From positions 396,334 to 460,333 of the forward strand of contig NZ_JHWJ01000002.1 in the NCBI RefSeq assembly GCF_000687555.1: a stretch of DNA of 64,000 nt, in the 5' to 3' direction. The translations under genes and the position numbers were made by a program. The notes beneath the pieces are model-generated. The model did no database searches. It had not been told where the DNA came from and was given only the letters and a program-made list of their open reading frames with translations. This stretch comes from [Clostridium] aerotolerans DSM 5434. Its GTDB lineage: Bacteria > Bacillota > Clostridia > Lachnospirales > Lachnospiraceae. Shown here piece after piece: positions 9,258-16,040 of the stretch (positions are counted from its first letter, which is position 1; every line of letters starts with the position of its first letter).

Positions 9258-10967
9258 CTAAAAACGCAGGCTGCGGCACCGGTTAAATGCTGCAAACATT
9301 TCCTGTCTTCTGGGAACCGACAGATTACCGGGATGATAACTCTTTTCTCCCAGAACATTCAGGCCTTGTAACTCCATCCGCTTCTCCAGCTCGTCCACTA
9401 TCTGGACCAGCGTCTTTTTACCATCTATAAGGTGGGCCCCTGCATACTGAATCAGATACCCCAGGGCAGCAATCTGCTCAATATCTGCAATCTGTTCCAC
9501 ATAACGCAGATCGACTGTTTCAGAATCAAGCTTAAGACTATCCCTGCCTAACACCTTTGTTTTAGACCGCTTTCCGTCTCCTCCCGTCTCAAGGCGGGAA
9601 GGAATACGGCTAAGATTGACAGGAGGAAACTCAAGAGACTGCATTGCTTCCCCAAACGACTTTGCAGCTTCCTTTGCTACCTTTGTAATCTCTCTTGGAA
9701 CATAGGAATCCATTTGAATGACATGGTCTGCAACATGAAAATAAGCACCAGAGCTTCCTGCAACCAGTATGGTGGAAATTCCTTTTGATTCATAAAGTCC
9801 CCGAATTCTCTCAATAAATGGAGTGATAGGCTCCTGGCTTGGCTTTACTACCTGCTGCATGAGACGGTCACGTATCATAAAATTAGTTGCGCTGGTATCT
9901 TCATCAATTAGAAATACATGTGCCCCTGCTTCCATGGCCTCCACCATGGAAGCCGCCTGAGATGTGCTTCCGCTGGCATCCTCAGTAGAAAATCTGCTGG
10001 TATCTTTCCCATTGGGCAAATGGTTGATGAATCCGGAGATATCTACCTTTCTTACGCTTCTTCCATCCTCTGCCCGAAGCTTAACAGCGGAGGAATCTGT
10101 AATGACAAATTCCCTGCCATCTCCGGCAATGTGTGGATACACTCCTTTTTCAAGTGCCTCTAAAAGTGTGGATTTTCCATGATATCCGCCTCCAACAATA
10201 AGAGTCACTCCTTTTGGTATTCCCATTCCCTTTATGGCTCCTCTGTGAGGAAGAACAATCTCCACCTCCATGGAGGACGGAGATTGAAATGGTACTGCTT
10301 TTGCCATTGGTCGATTGGATATCCCTGACTGTCTGGGAAGAATGGCACCATTGGCAACAAATGCAATAAGACCAAGGTCAGATAACTTGCATTTTAAGGC
10401 TTCCTGGTCTTCGGAAAGCTCGATTACCGATGTTATCCCTGCCTTTTCCTCCTGGTTATAAGCGTCGTAAAAACAGACCTTTAAAATACATGCTGGCAGA
10501 AAATCAAACAGAATCTTAATAAGCTCTTCCGACCGTATGGATCTTCCATTGGCAGGAAATCCTGCTTCAAGGCGAAAAGTCAGACTGCCATTGATTCCAT
10601 CCACCTGACAGGCGGTCCGTTCTAAAATCTCCTGTCCAGGACGACTGATTGATAATAGCCCGCTTTTTCCAGATCCCTTTGCCTGAAAGGAGTATGGCTC
10701 CAGCATTTTTCCAAAACGTCTTAACAGCTCGTCAGAAAGAGCAATTCTTTTATGTTTCAAATTATAAGTATCAGCTGGGAATGCTGCTTTTTTACCCTGT
10801 ACCTGTATGCTGATCCGTGAGGGGGAGGCAAAAGGATCCCCCTGTACATGGTCAATGGATAACACATAGCCAGGAAACTGATATTCTCCTTTTGCCCCTT
10901 TATAAGCAGGATATCCTTTTCCGTCTATGGAACGGAGAAATTGCTTTAAATCCCCGGAAGTCTTCAT
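9258..10967 (-). CDS. Predicted ABC-class ATPase (COG3044)
   Basis: A 569-residue soluble protein with an atypical P-loop GGGYHGKST at 259-267, a Walker B-like FLIDEDTSA around 350, and a long N-terminal region, matching the PF09818 'ATPase of the ABC class' family in length and order. There is no membrane segment or transporter partner. The cellular role of the family is not established; a link to RNA or translation has been proposed but is not shown here. Its ATG overlaps the queA stop by four bases (ATGA), so it is translationally coupled to a tRNA-modification gene. Confidence 0.85.
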   Translation of the reverse strand: MKTSGDLKQFLRSIDGKGYPAYKGAKGEYQFPGYVLSIDHVQGDPFASPSRISIQVQGKKAAFPADTYNLKHKRIALSDELLRRFGKMLEPYSFQAKGSGKSGLLSISRPGQEILERTACQVDGINGSLTFRLEAGFPANGRSIRSEELIKILFDFLPACILKVCFYDAYNQEEKAGITSVIELSEDQEALKCKLSDLGLIAFVANGAILPRQSGISNRPMAKAVPFQSPSSMEVEIVLPHRGAIKGMGIPKGVTLIVGGGYHGKSTLLEALEKGVYPHIAGDGREFVITDSSAVKLRAEDGRSVRKVDISGFINHLPNGKDTSRFSTEDASGSTSQAASMVEAMEAGAHVFLIDEDTSATNFMIRDRLMQQVVKPSQEPITPFIERIRGLYESKGISTILVAGSSGAYFHVADHVIQMDSYVPREITKVAKEAAKSFGEAMQSLEFPPVNLSRIPSRLETGGDGKRSKTKVLGRDSLKLDSETVDLRYVEQIADIEQIAALGYLIQYAGAHLIDGKKTLVQIVDELEKRMELQGLNVLGEKSYHPGNLSVPRRQEMFAAFNRCRSLRF

Positions 10968-12028
10968 TCCAAAGGCCTCCTCCCATTCTGATTGTTAGTA
11001 AGGTCTGTAAGGAACATGGCATCTCCGAAGCTAAAGAAACGATAACGCTCTTTGATTGCCTCTTCATAAGCATGAAGCACATGCTCTCTTCCTGCCAGTG
11101 CAGAAACCAGCATCACTAGAGTCGATTCCGGCAAATGGAAGTTGGTAATCAGACAATCCAATGTCTTAAAACGATATCCTGGATAAATGAAAATTTCAGT
11201 CCACCCGCTTCCTGCCTTTAAAATTCCATCCTCTGTAGAAGCAGATTCAACCGTGCGGCAGCTGGTGGTTCCAACGCAGATGATTCGGCCGCCGTTCTTT
11301 TTGGTATCGTTGACCTTCTTTGCCTCCGCCTCTTCTACCATATAGAATTCGGAATGCATGTGATGGGATTCAATAGCATCCACCTTCACCGGGCGAAAGG
11401 TTCCCAGTCCAACATGAAGCGTTACCCGAGCAATGGAAATGCCTTTTTTCTCGATTTCCTCTAACAATTCCTTTGTAAAATGAAGCCCGGCAGTTGGTGC
11501 AGCCGCAGATCCTTCATGCTTTGCATACACCGTCTGATAGCGATTTTTATCCTGAAGCTGATGGGTAATATAAGGAGGGAGAGGCATCTGTCCCAGCTGA
11601 TCTAAAATTTCTTCAAAAATCCCGTCATAGCTAAACTGAATGAGCCTGTTCCCTTCTTCCACAACGTCAATGACAGTTCCTTTTAAAAGTCCGTCACCAA
11701 AGGATATAACGGTTCCTTCCTTCGCCTTCTTCCCAGGCTTAACAAGGGTTTCCCAAATATCATTCTCTCTTCTTTTTAAGAGAAGAATCTCAATTTTTGC
11801 TTCCGTTCCTTCCTTTACTCCAAATAGTCTGGCTGGAATTACCTTAGTGTCATTGATTACAAGACAATCGCCTTCCTTTAAATAGGAAAGAATGTCTCTA
11901 AAATGCCTATGTTCGATTTCTCCTGTCTGCTTGTCCATCACTAAAAGCCTGGAAGAAGAACGATCTAACAGGGGATCCTGGGCGATCAGCTCCTGGGGTA
12001 AGTCAAAATTAAAATCTCTCACGTTCAT
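10964..12028 (-). CDS. queA: S-adenosylmethionine:tRNA ribosyltransferase-isomerase
   Basis: A 354-residue protein that begins with [12 protein letters not shown] and holds the family motifs SSSRLLV and APTAGLHFT, at the usual family length. QueA transfers ribose from SAM to preQ1 in tRNA to form epoxyqueuosine at the wobble position of Asp, Asn, His and Tyr tRNAs. It is cytosolic. The next gene downstream (ABC-class ATPase) overlaps its stop. Other queuosine genes are absent from the window. The start follows AGGAGATAATAA. Confidence 0.95.
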   Translation of the reverse strand: MNVRDFNFDLPQELIAQDPLLDRSSSRLLVMDKQTGEIEHRHFRDILSYLKEGDCLVINDTKVIPARLFGVKEGTEAKIEILLLKRRENDIWETLVKPGKKAKEGTVISFGDGLLKGTVIDVVEEGNRLIQFSYDGIFEEILDQLGQMPLPPYITHQLQDKNRYQTVYAKHEGSAAAPTAGLHFTKELLEEIEKKGISIARVTLHVGLGTFRPVKVDAIESHHMHSEFYMVEEAEAKKVNDTKKNGGRIICVGTTSCRTVESASTEDGILKAGSGWTEIFIYPGYRFKTLDCLITNFHLPESTLVMLVSALAGREHVLHAYEEAIKERYRFFSFGDAMFLTDLTNNQNGRRPLE

Positions 12029-12052
12029 GATTTATTATCTCCTTTGATAAAA

Positions 12053-12086
12053 ATGCCCCTCTGCACGGTGCCACGCAGAGAAGCAT
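12053..12086 (-). terminator. Terminator after membrane-anchored protein gene
   Basis: On the minus strand ATGC-TTCTCTGC pairs with GCAGAGGGGCAT and is followed by TTTTATC; it lies 14 bases past the stop of the 271-residue protein gene and just before queA. Confidence 0.65.
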
Positions 12087-12099
12087 CTGTTCTTACATA

Positions 12100-12915
12100 T
12101 TAATTCGCCTGACTGCTCTGGCTGGCAGACTCTTTGGCTGCTTCTGTCTCCTGACTGGTTGTTTCTTTTCCAGCCTCTGACTCGCTCTCAGAGCTTTCCC
12201 CAGTCTCCTCTTCCTGATTCATCAAGGTATGATAAACAGCTAAAAGATTTTCATCAGACTTTAATGCCTTATCAAGGCTTTCATTTACTTCTTTAGCCAG
12301 CTTCTGAACTTCATCTGACTGGTTGGCCTCTTCCATTAGCTCAGACTGCTTTTTATCCGTTTCGGCAACCAAATAATACGCTCCGTCTGCATTCTTCTTA
12401 GCATAGCAAACGATGAGACTAGGTGCCAGGGACTCCGCCTGACGGAATTTTACATCAAACCTTGTGTAAACAAGCAAATCGCCTTCCTCTGAGCCTGGAG
12501 CTGTATAGCAAACCAGATTTTCATAATCCTGATAGAATTTTACCTCTTCTTCCATTCTGGTAATCTGCTGATTCAGTTCCTCTGTCGAGCTAGTTCCTCC
12601 ATATACCGCAGAAAGAGCTTCTTTATCACAGGTTTTTCTGGCCTTAAAATATGCTTCCATTAATTCCTTGATTTCCGGTACTGCATCCTTCTTTAAAACG
12701 ATCTCTGCCTTTGGAACTTCACCTGATCCATTATCCTCCGCACCAACAGAATTTCCTGTCTTCGATGATAAATCCTTTTCCCCTTGACCCGGCTTATCGA
12801 GGATAACTACCGTGATCATAAGTATAATTACTACCAATGGAATGGCAAGAAATTTCCAGTAACGCTTCAAAACGTCCATGGTACCATTTTTCCATTTTTC
12901 CAATAAGTGCTTCAT
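12100..12915 (-). CDS. Membrane-anchored extracytoplasmic protein, unknown function
   Basis: I do not recognise a characterised family. The 271-residue protein has a short basic cytosolic start, one hydrophobic helix at about 21-41, a charged linker, an alpha-rich middle (about 75-225, with aromatic strands resembling an NTF2-like or DUF4878-like fold) and a Ser/Glu/Thr-rich tail from about 235. It would be anchored in the membrane with its body outside. The start follows AGGAGGTCAAGCCCAT. It is a single gene, with a terminator after it and tRNA-Arg about 110 bases upstream on the other strand. Confidence 0.7.
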   Translation of the reverse strand: MKHLLEKWKNGTMDVLKRYWKFLAIPLVVIILMITVVILDKPGQGEKDLSSKTGNSVGAEDNGSGEVPKAEIVLKKDAVPEIKELMEAYFKARKTCDKEALSAVYGGTSSTEELNQQITRMEEEVKFYQDYENLVCYTAPGSEEGDLLVYTRFDVKFRQAESLAPSLIVCYAKKNADGAYYLVAETDKKQSELMEEANQSDEVQKLAKEVNESLDKALKSDENLLAVYHTLMNQEEETGESSESESEAGKETTSQETEAAKESASQSSQAN

Positions 12916-13026
12916 ATGGGCTTGACCTCCTGGAGAATGAATCTCCTTTTCATTTTAGCAAAAAATGCGATAAAAATCAACAAAACTCTTGCGCTTTAAA
13001 ACTTCTTATAGTAGAATATAAAAGAT

Positions 13027-13098
13027 GCATCTGTAGCTCAGTGGATAGAGCAATGGCCTCCGGAGCCGTGTGCGTAGGTTCGATTCCTATCAGATGCA
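13027..13098 (+). tRNA. tRNA-Arg (anticodon CCG)
   Basis: A full cloverleaf is readable: acceptor GCATCTG/CAGATGC, D-stem GCTC/GAGC, anticodon stem ATGGC/GCCGT around loop CTCCGGA (anticodon CCG), T-arm GTAGG-TTCGATT-CCTAT, discriminator A. CCA is not encoded. It stands at the left side of the accessory island, in the orientation in which its 3' end faces the island, which makes it a candidate integration site. I could not find a second copy of its 3' end on the far side. Confidence 0.95.
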
Positions 13099-13886
13099 CT
13101 ATTTTTTTGCCCGAAAATAATTCTTGTATTTATCTATTATTTAATTCTTCTATTTCCATATTTGAAGTTTCCAACTGAATTTTTCAATTACTTTTGAGAT
13201 ATAAGTAGTCATTTTAGGACAACTAACTAGTCAGATGCTTTTCCACTTTTAAAGTATATTTTGTTGTGTCCTCATTATATTCCTTAATTTAGCATTTAAG
13301 CCCCTATTCCTCTTTCGTATAGAAAATTTATTCCATTTTCTCCAAGTAAACTACATAATTATTATTACTGACATATTTCTACAAAAACGTATTTGTTTAC
13401 ATTAAAGCAAATAAAATAAAAGAGAGTGGAACATTATTCACTCTCTAAAAATTATAATAGAAATTATAGATTCATAAGTATTCTTTATTCTTATAATGGA
13501 TTGTGTATTTGATCTCTATTGGAATCTTGCATTTAAGTGAATCAGGAAAGAAGCTAAGACATACAATCAAAGCTTGTTTCGCAATCTTGAATTCCAACTG
13601 GCGGAGCTTATAGTATAGCAAGAAGATTCTAATTAGTAATTCTTAAATCATCTATTTGCTTAGTTCAATCAAATCCAAAGGTCAGACTTTATGAAATAAT
13701 AGAAAGATAATATAAAATCTAAGGATTCATAAGTATTTTCAACAGCACTCAATCTTAATCTATATGTAAGAAAAGTATCTGTAGAATTCTAGAAGTTTTT
13801 ACTCTGGTAATAAAAGATTTAAAGCACCCTTACTTTTATTCACCACGGCTATTAGTTACCTAGCCGTGGTGCATCCATAAAATTGC
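13099..13886. other. AT-rich gap with no convincing gene
   Basis: About 790 bases with many stops in all frames. It holds a minus-strand terminator (13408-13446), a perfect 11-bp hairpin (13841-13871, CACCACGGCTA/TAGCCGTGGTG, no U-run), and two copies of GATTCATAAGTATT at 13469-13482 and 13724-13737. It looks like decayed or non-coding DNA between tRNA-Arg and the island genes, possibly transcribed from the LexA-flanked promoter to its right. Confidence 0.5.
13408..13446 (-). terminator. Minus-strand intrinsic terminator
   Basis: AGAGAGTG (13421-13428) pairs with CACTCTCT (13439-13446) around a 10-base loop; reading on the minus strand it is followed by TTTATTTTATTT. No gene is recognised immediately upstream on that strand, so it may end the transcript that starts at the promoter near 14530. 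Confidence 0.6.
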
Positions 13887-14039
13887 CTAAATATCATTTA
13901 GACCAAGATTCTGTTTAACCTTTTCATTTATGAAAACACCCAGGGTGATTATAAAAAGTTGCTCTATATAAAATATATCATAAAACTTTACCATAGCTGC
14001 CCGGTTGGATCTGATATCGCAGCTATACTTGTAAAGCAT
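13887..14039 (-). CDS. Possible 50-residue ORF or gene remnant
   Basis: The minus strand is open for a 50-residue peptide starting MLYKYSCD, with a hydrophobic stretch (IEQLFIITLGVF) and a polar end. An internal Met would give a 35-residue peptide. No clear ribosome site precedes either start and codons are AT-rich. It lies downstream of the 116-residue protein gene on the same strand, within reach of the LexA-flanked promoter. It could be a small membrane peptide, or the end of a decayed gene; I cannot decide. Confidence 0.25.
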   Translation of the reverse strand: MLYKYSCDIRSNRAAMVKFYDIFYIEQLFIITLGVFINEKVKQNLGLNDI

Positions 14040-14138
14040 GTGCAAGATAATCTGACTCAGGCGTTTACACCTAAGTTATGAAGATTTTTACTTCATTGTG
14101 CCTGACTACCTGCTTTGAATTTTGAAACATAACATAAT

Positions 14139-14489
14139 CTAATCCCTTATTTCAATTACATCTTCATTGTACCTGTTTCTGGCAGATTGTATTCTTCTTT
14201 TTATAGCCAGTTCAATCCGAACCGTATCGTATGTAAAAGTCAGAATCAAGTCTCCCAACTCCATAATTCCGACATCTCTTAATTTGGGATAGCCGATTAT
14301 AACTATGGCCTCTCCATCTTCCTTGTCCTTTATTTCCAGACCTATATCATAATCCTGTTTATTGATACAGGCCCTTTCAATGGTCTGGCAAGCCCTAAAG
14401 CCTTCTCCTCCTCGACAAGAAAATATATTAACTGTTATTTTACTGTCCTGTCTGCTCATTAGCAGCGCTTCCACAAATTCTATTCTCAT
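14139..14489 (-). CDS. Small protein of unknown function under SOS-type promoter
   Basis: I do not recognise this family. The 116-residue protein (start MRIEFVEALL) has mixed alpha/beta composition, a Cys-rich patch (FSCRGGEGFRACQ), beta-like segments (EAIVIIGYP, LGDLILTFTYDTVRIEL) and a basic helix near the C-terminus (KRRIQSARNRY). No membrane segment. The ATG at 14487-14489 follows GGGGAG by five bases, so it is preferred over an upstream TTG at 14561 that would put the promoter and LexA box inside the gene. It is transcribed away from the polymerase. The promoter and two LexA-type boxes directly upstream indicate DNA-damage control. A regulator of the island is a guess. Confidence 0.75.
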   Translation of the reverse strand: MRIEFVEALLMSRQDSKITVNIFSCRGGEGFRACQTIERACINKQDYDIGLEIKDKEDGEAIVIIGYPKLRDVGIMELGDLILTFTYDTVRIELAIKRRIQSARNRYNEDVIEIRD

Positions 14490-14507
14490 ATCATCTCCCC
14501 AATATTC

Positions 14508-14519
14508 GAACGCGTGTTC
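14508..14519. promoter_or_regulatory. LexA-type box (downstream copy)
   Basis: GAACGCGTGTTC fits the Bacillus-type consensus GAAC-RNRY-GTTC exactly. It lies about seven bases past the -10 hexamer of the minus-strand promoter, over the expected transcription start of the 116-residue protein gene, so a bound repressor would block initiation. Confidence 0.8.
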
Positions 14520-14526
14520 TGTATGT

Positions 14527-14555
14527 ATCATATCACCGGAAATTAATTTCGTCAA
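14527..14555 (-). promoter_or_regulatory. Sigma-A promoter of the 116-residue protein gene
   Basis: On the minus strand TTGACG (14550-14555), a 17-base spacer and TATGAT (14527-14532) make a near-consensus promoter. LexA-type boxes lie 10 bases upstream of the -35 and about seven bases downstream of the -10. The ribosome site and ATG follow about 40 bases later. Confidence 0.8.
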
Positions 14556-14564
14556 GCCCAATCA

Positions 14565-14576
14565 GAACGTATGTTC
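14565..14576. promoter_or_regulatory. LexA-type box (upstream copy)
   Basis: GAACGTATGTTC, an exact match to GAAC-RNRY-GTTC, just upstream of the -35 of the promoter at 14527-14555. On the minus strand its surrounding 16 bases (ATAAGAACATACGTTC) are identical to those of the box at 19747 on the plus strand. Confidence 0.8.
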
Positions 14577-14605
14577 TTATCAGGCTATTGATTTAAAATA
14601 TTGTG

Positions 14606-14632
14606 CAAAAAAATAAGCCGGAATCACCGGCT
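14606..14632 (-). terminator. Terminator of the recombinase-like gene
   Basis: On the minus strand AGCCGG-TGATT-CCGGCT is followed by TATTTTTTT. The stem overlaps the TGA stop codon of the recombinase-like gene and shields the LexA-controlled promoter from read-through. Confidence 0.85.
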
Positions 14633-15513
14633 CACTTGTTCTTAAGTTTAAAACTTTCATAATAACTTTTATAACGATATCTAATATATTTCCCTTCCAA
14701 AAAGAGACCATATTCTCTCCCATAGGTTTCTATCTCATCACACAGCTCCATCATCAGGCCTCTAACCTTATCATCTGCGTAGAATAACTCGTCCATTTTA
14801 TCAATGGAGCCACTTTTCTTATATAAATAATTAATAAATCCTGATCCATATAAATGAATCTTTTTAAAACCTGCCTTGCTGACAAACCTGGAAGCTGTAT
14901 TGGAAAAATTGATATAAAAATCAGTTGTGCTCCTATATTGATTCACCTTTACAAAGCTATTTTCATATGGTCTTATTAATTTAAAATTATCCATATCCCA
15001 GGTATCTAAGTAGATTTTCATAGAATGGTATAAGTCTTCTGACATATCCATAGTATGATTTTCAAAATAAATTTTGCGATTCTCTAAATCAATCTGATCC
15101 ATGGTAATGTGATATAAATCCCCTGACTCCCGTATTCCTTCATAGAAAAGGCGTAGGATACAGGCACCTATTTCCTTGTTCTTCAGCTGATTAATTCCAA
15201 TATCCAATTCCAAAGGGGTAATATAAATATTCTTCTTCGCCGATTGATAAATATTTTTAGCTTCCAGCTTATAAGAATCAAAAGGATTATAATCTGTATC
15301 ACCGATTGACTGGAATACATTATAAAGCTTACGGAGGGAGGTCCTTGTTTTTTGAATTGTCTGCATGTTATCGAGACCCATAGTAAGAAATAGGGAAAGC
15401 CAATCATCTTCATTCATGGATAAAATATCTTTTTCTGATATCTCTCCCAAAATCTTTTTCTGAATATCAATACCATATTCTTCACATAAATTTGCTAATT
15501 TTTGATATCCCAT
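14632..15513 (-). CDS. Tyrosine-recombinase-like protein, apparently non-catalytic
   Basis: A 293-residue protein. Residues about 5-75 resemble the SAM-like core-binding domain of phage integrases. The C-terminal part has a box I-like segment (LFYEGIRESGDLYHIT) that keeps one arginine, followed by the usual beta-hairpin. The expected HxxR is replaced by HLYGS, no beta-hairpin lysine is evident and no box-like Tyr near the end is recognisable. I infer a degenerate integrase, possibly kept as a DNA-binding regulator. The ATG at 15511-15513 follows CGGAGG by five bases, so it is preferred over the GTG at 15555. TTGACA at 15569-15574 may be its -35, with a poor -10. It is divergent from the polymerase operon. 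Confidence 0.6.
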   Translation of the reverse strand: MGYQKLANLCEEYGIDIQKKILGEISEKDILSMNEDDWLSLFLTMGLDNMQTIQKTRTSLRKLYNVFQSIGDTDYNPFDSYKLEAKNIYQSAKKNIYITPLELDIGINQLKNKEIGACILRLFYEGIRESGDLYHITMDQIDLENRKIYFENHTMDMSEDLYHSMKIYLDTWDMDNFKLIRPYENSFVKVNQYRSTTDFYINFSNTASRFVSKAGFKKIHLYGSGFINYLYKKSGSIDKMDELFYADDKVRGLMMELCDEIETYGREYGLFLEGKYIRYRYKSYYESFKLKNK

Positions 15514-15616
15514 AGTGACCTCCGGTGAAATGACGCATTTTTTCAACCTTAACACAAGATGATTTGTATGTCAATACGGTTAATATTTTTGAATGTTTGC
15601 GATTATTTCATCCCTG

Positions 15617-15645
15617 TTGACAAACGATTCTCCTTATGATAGTAT
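15617..15645 (+). promoter_or_regulatory. Sigma-A promoter of the polymerase operon
   Basis: TTGACA (15617-15622), a 17-base spacer and TAGTAT (15640-15645) on the plus strand, about 170 bases before the first small gene. No LexA box is seen here. The leader contains an 8-bp inverted repeat (AAATTTGT 15676-15683 with ACAAATTT 15699-15706). The host polymerase would start the operon that makes the dedicated polymerase. Confidence 0.75.
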
Positions 15646-15813
15646 GGCATCACAAGAAAATATTAACTGTATTTTAAATTTGTTGTTTCCTCCCATTCAC
15701 AAATTTCTATCTCAATTCTCTCTCCCATGCCATTTACATCCTTAAGGGAATGTACCGTACAGGTATCCTTCGGATGCTGCCAATATAAATGGAAAGGAGA
15801 AACAATCACAATT

Positions 15814-15987
15814 ATGGACTATCATAGAAAAACAAAGGTTCCCACCAGGGAAGAATTTCATAGAATGTATGCCGGTGATATAAGCATAGATGATTTCTGC
15901 ACCCATCGGTCGAAAAAACGTAAAGTTCCCCATTATACTCTGGAAGAACGAAAGCTTCAGTCGTTGAGTAAAAAACTACGCCCATAA
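15814..15987 (+). CDS. Small basic protein preceding the RNA polymerase
   Basis: A 57-residue, highly basic soluble peptide starting MDYHRKTK and ending in LSKKLRP. I do not recognise it. The ATG at 15814 is preceded by AAAGGAG about 14 bases upstream, a rather long spacing; the reading frame extends further 5' but without a better start. It ends 53 bases before the polymerase start and must share its transcript. Its basic character fits nucleic-acid binding or a polymerase accessory, which is only a guess. Confidence 0.55.
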   Translation: MDYHRKTKVPTREEFHRMYAGDISIDDFCTHRSKKRKVPHYTLEERKLQSLSKKLRP

Positions 15988-16040
15988 CATACGAATTTAT
16001 TAACTATAACCAATAACAAATGAATCAAGGGGGGATCTTC

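Noticed and set aside
12837..13178. Plus-strand frame of 113 residues
   Set aside because: It runs through tRNA-Arg and is antisense to the membrane-anchored protein gene.
13841..13871. Perfect 11-bp hairpin as a terminator
   Set aside because: No U-run on either strand; kept only as an unexplained structure in the gap.
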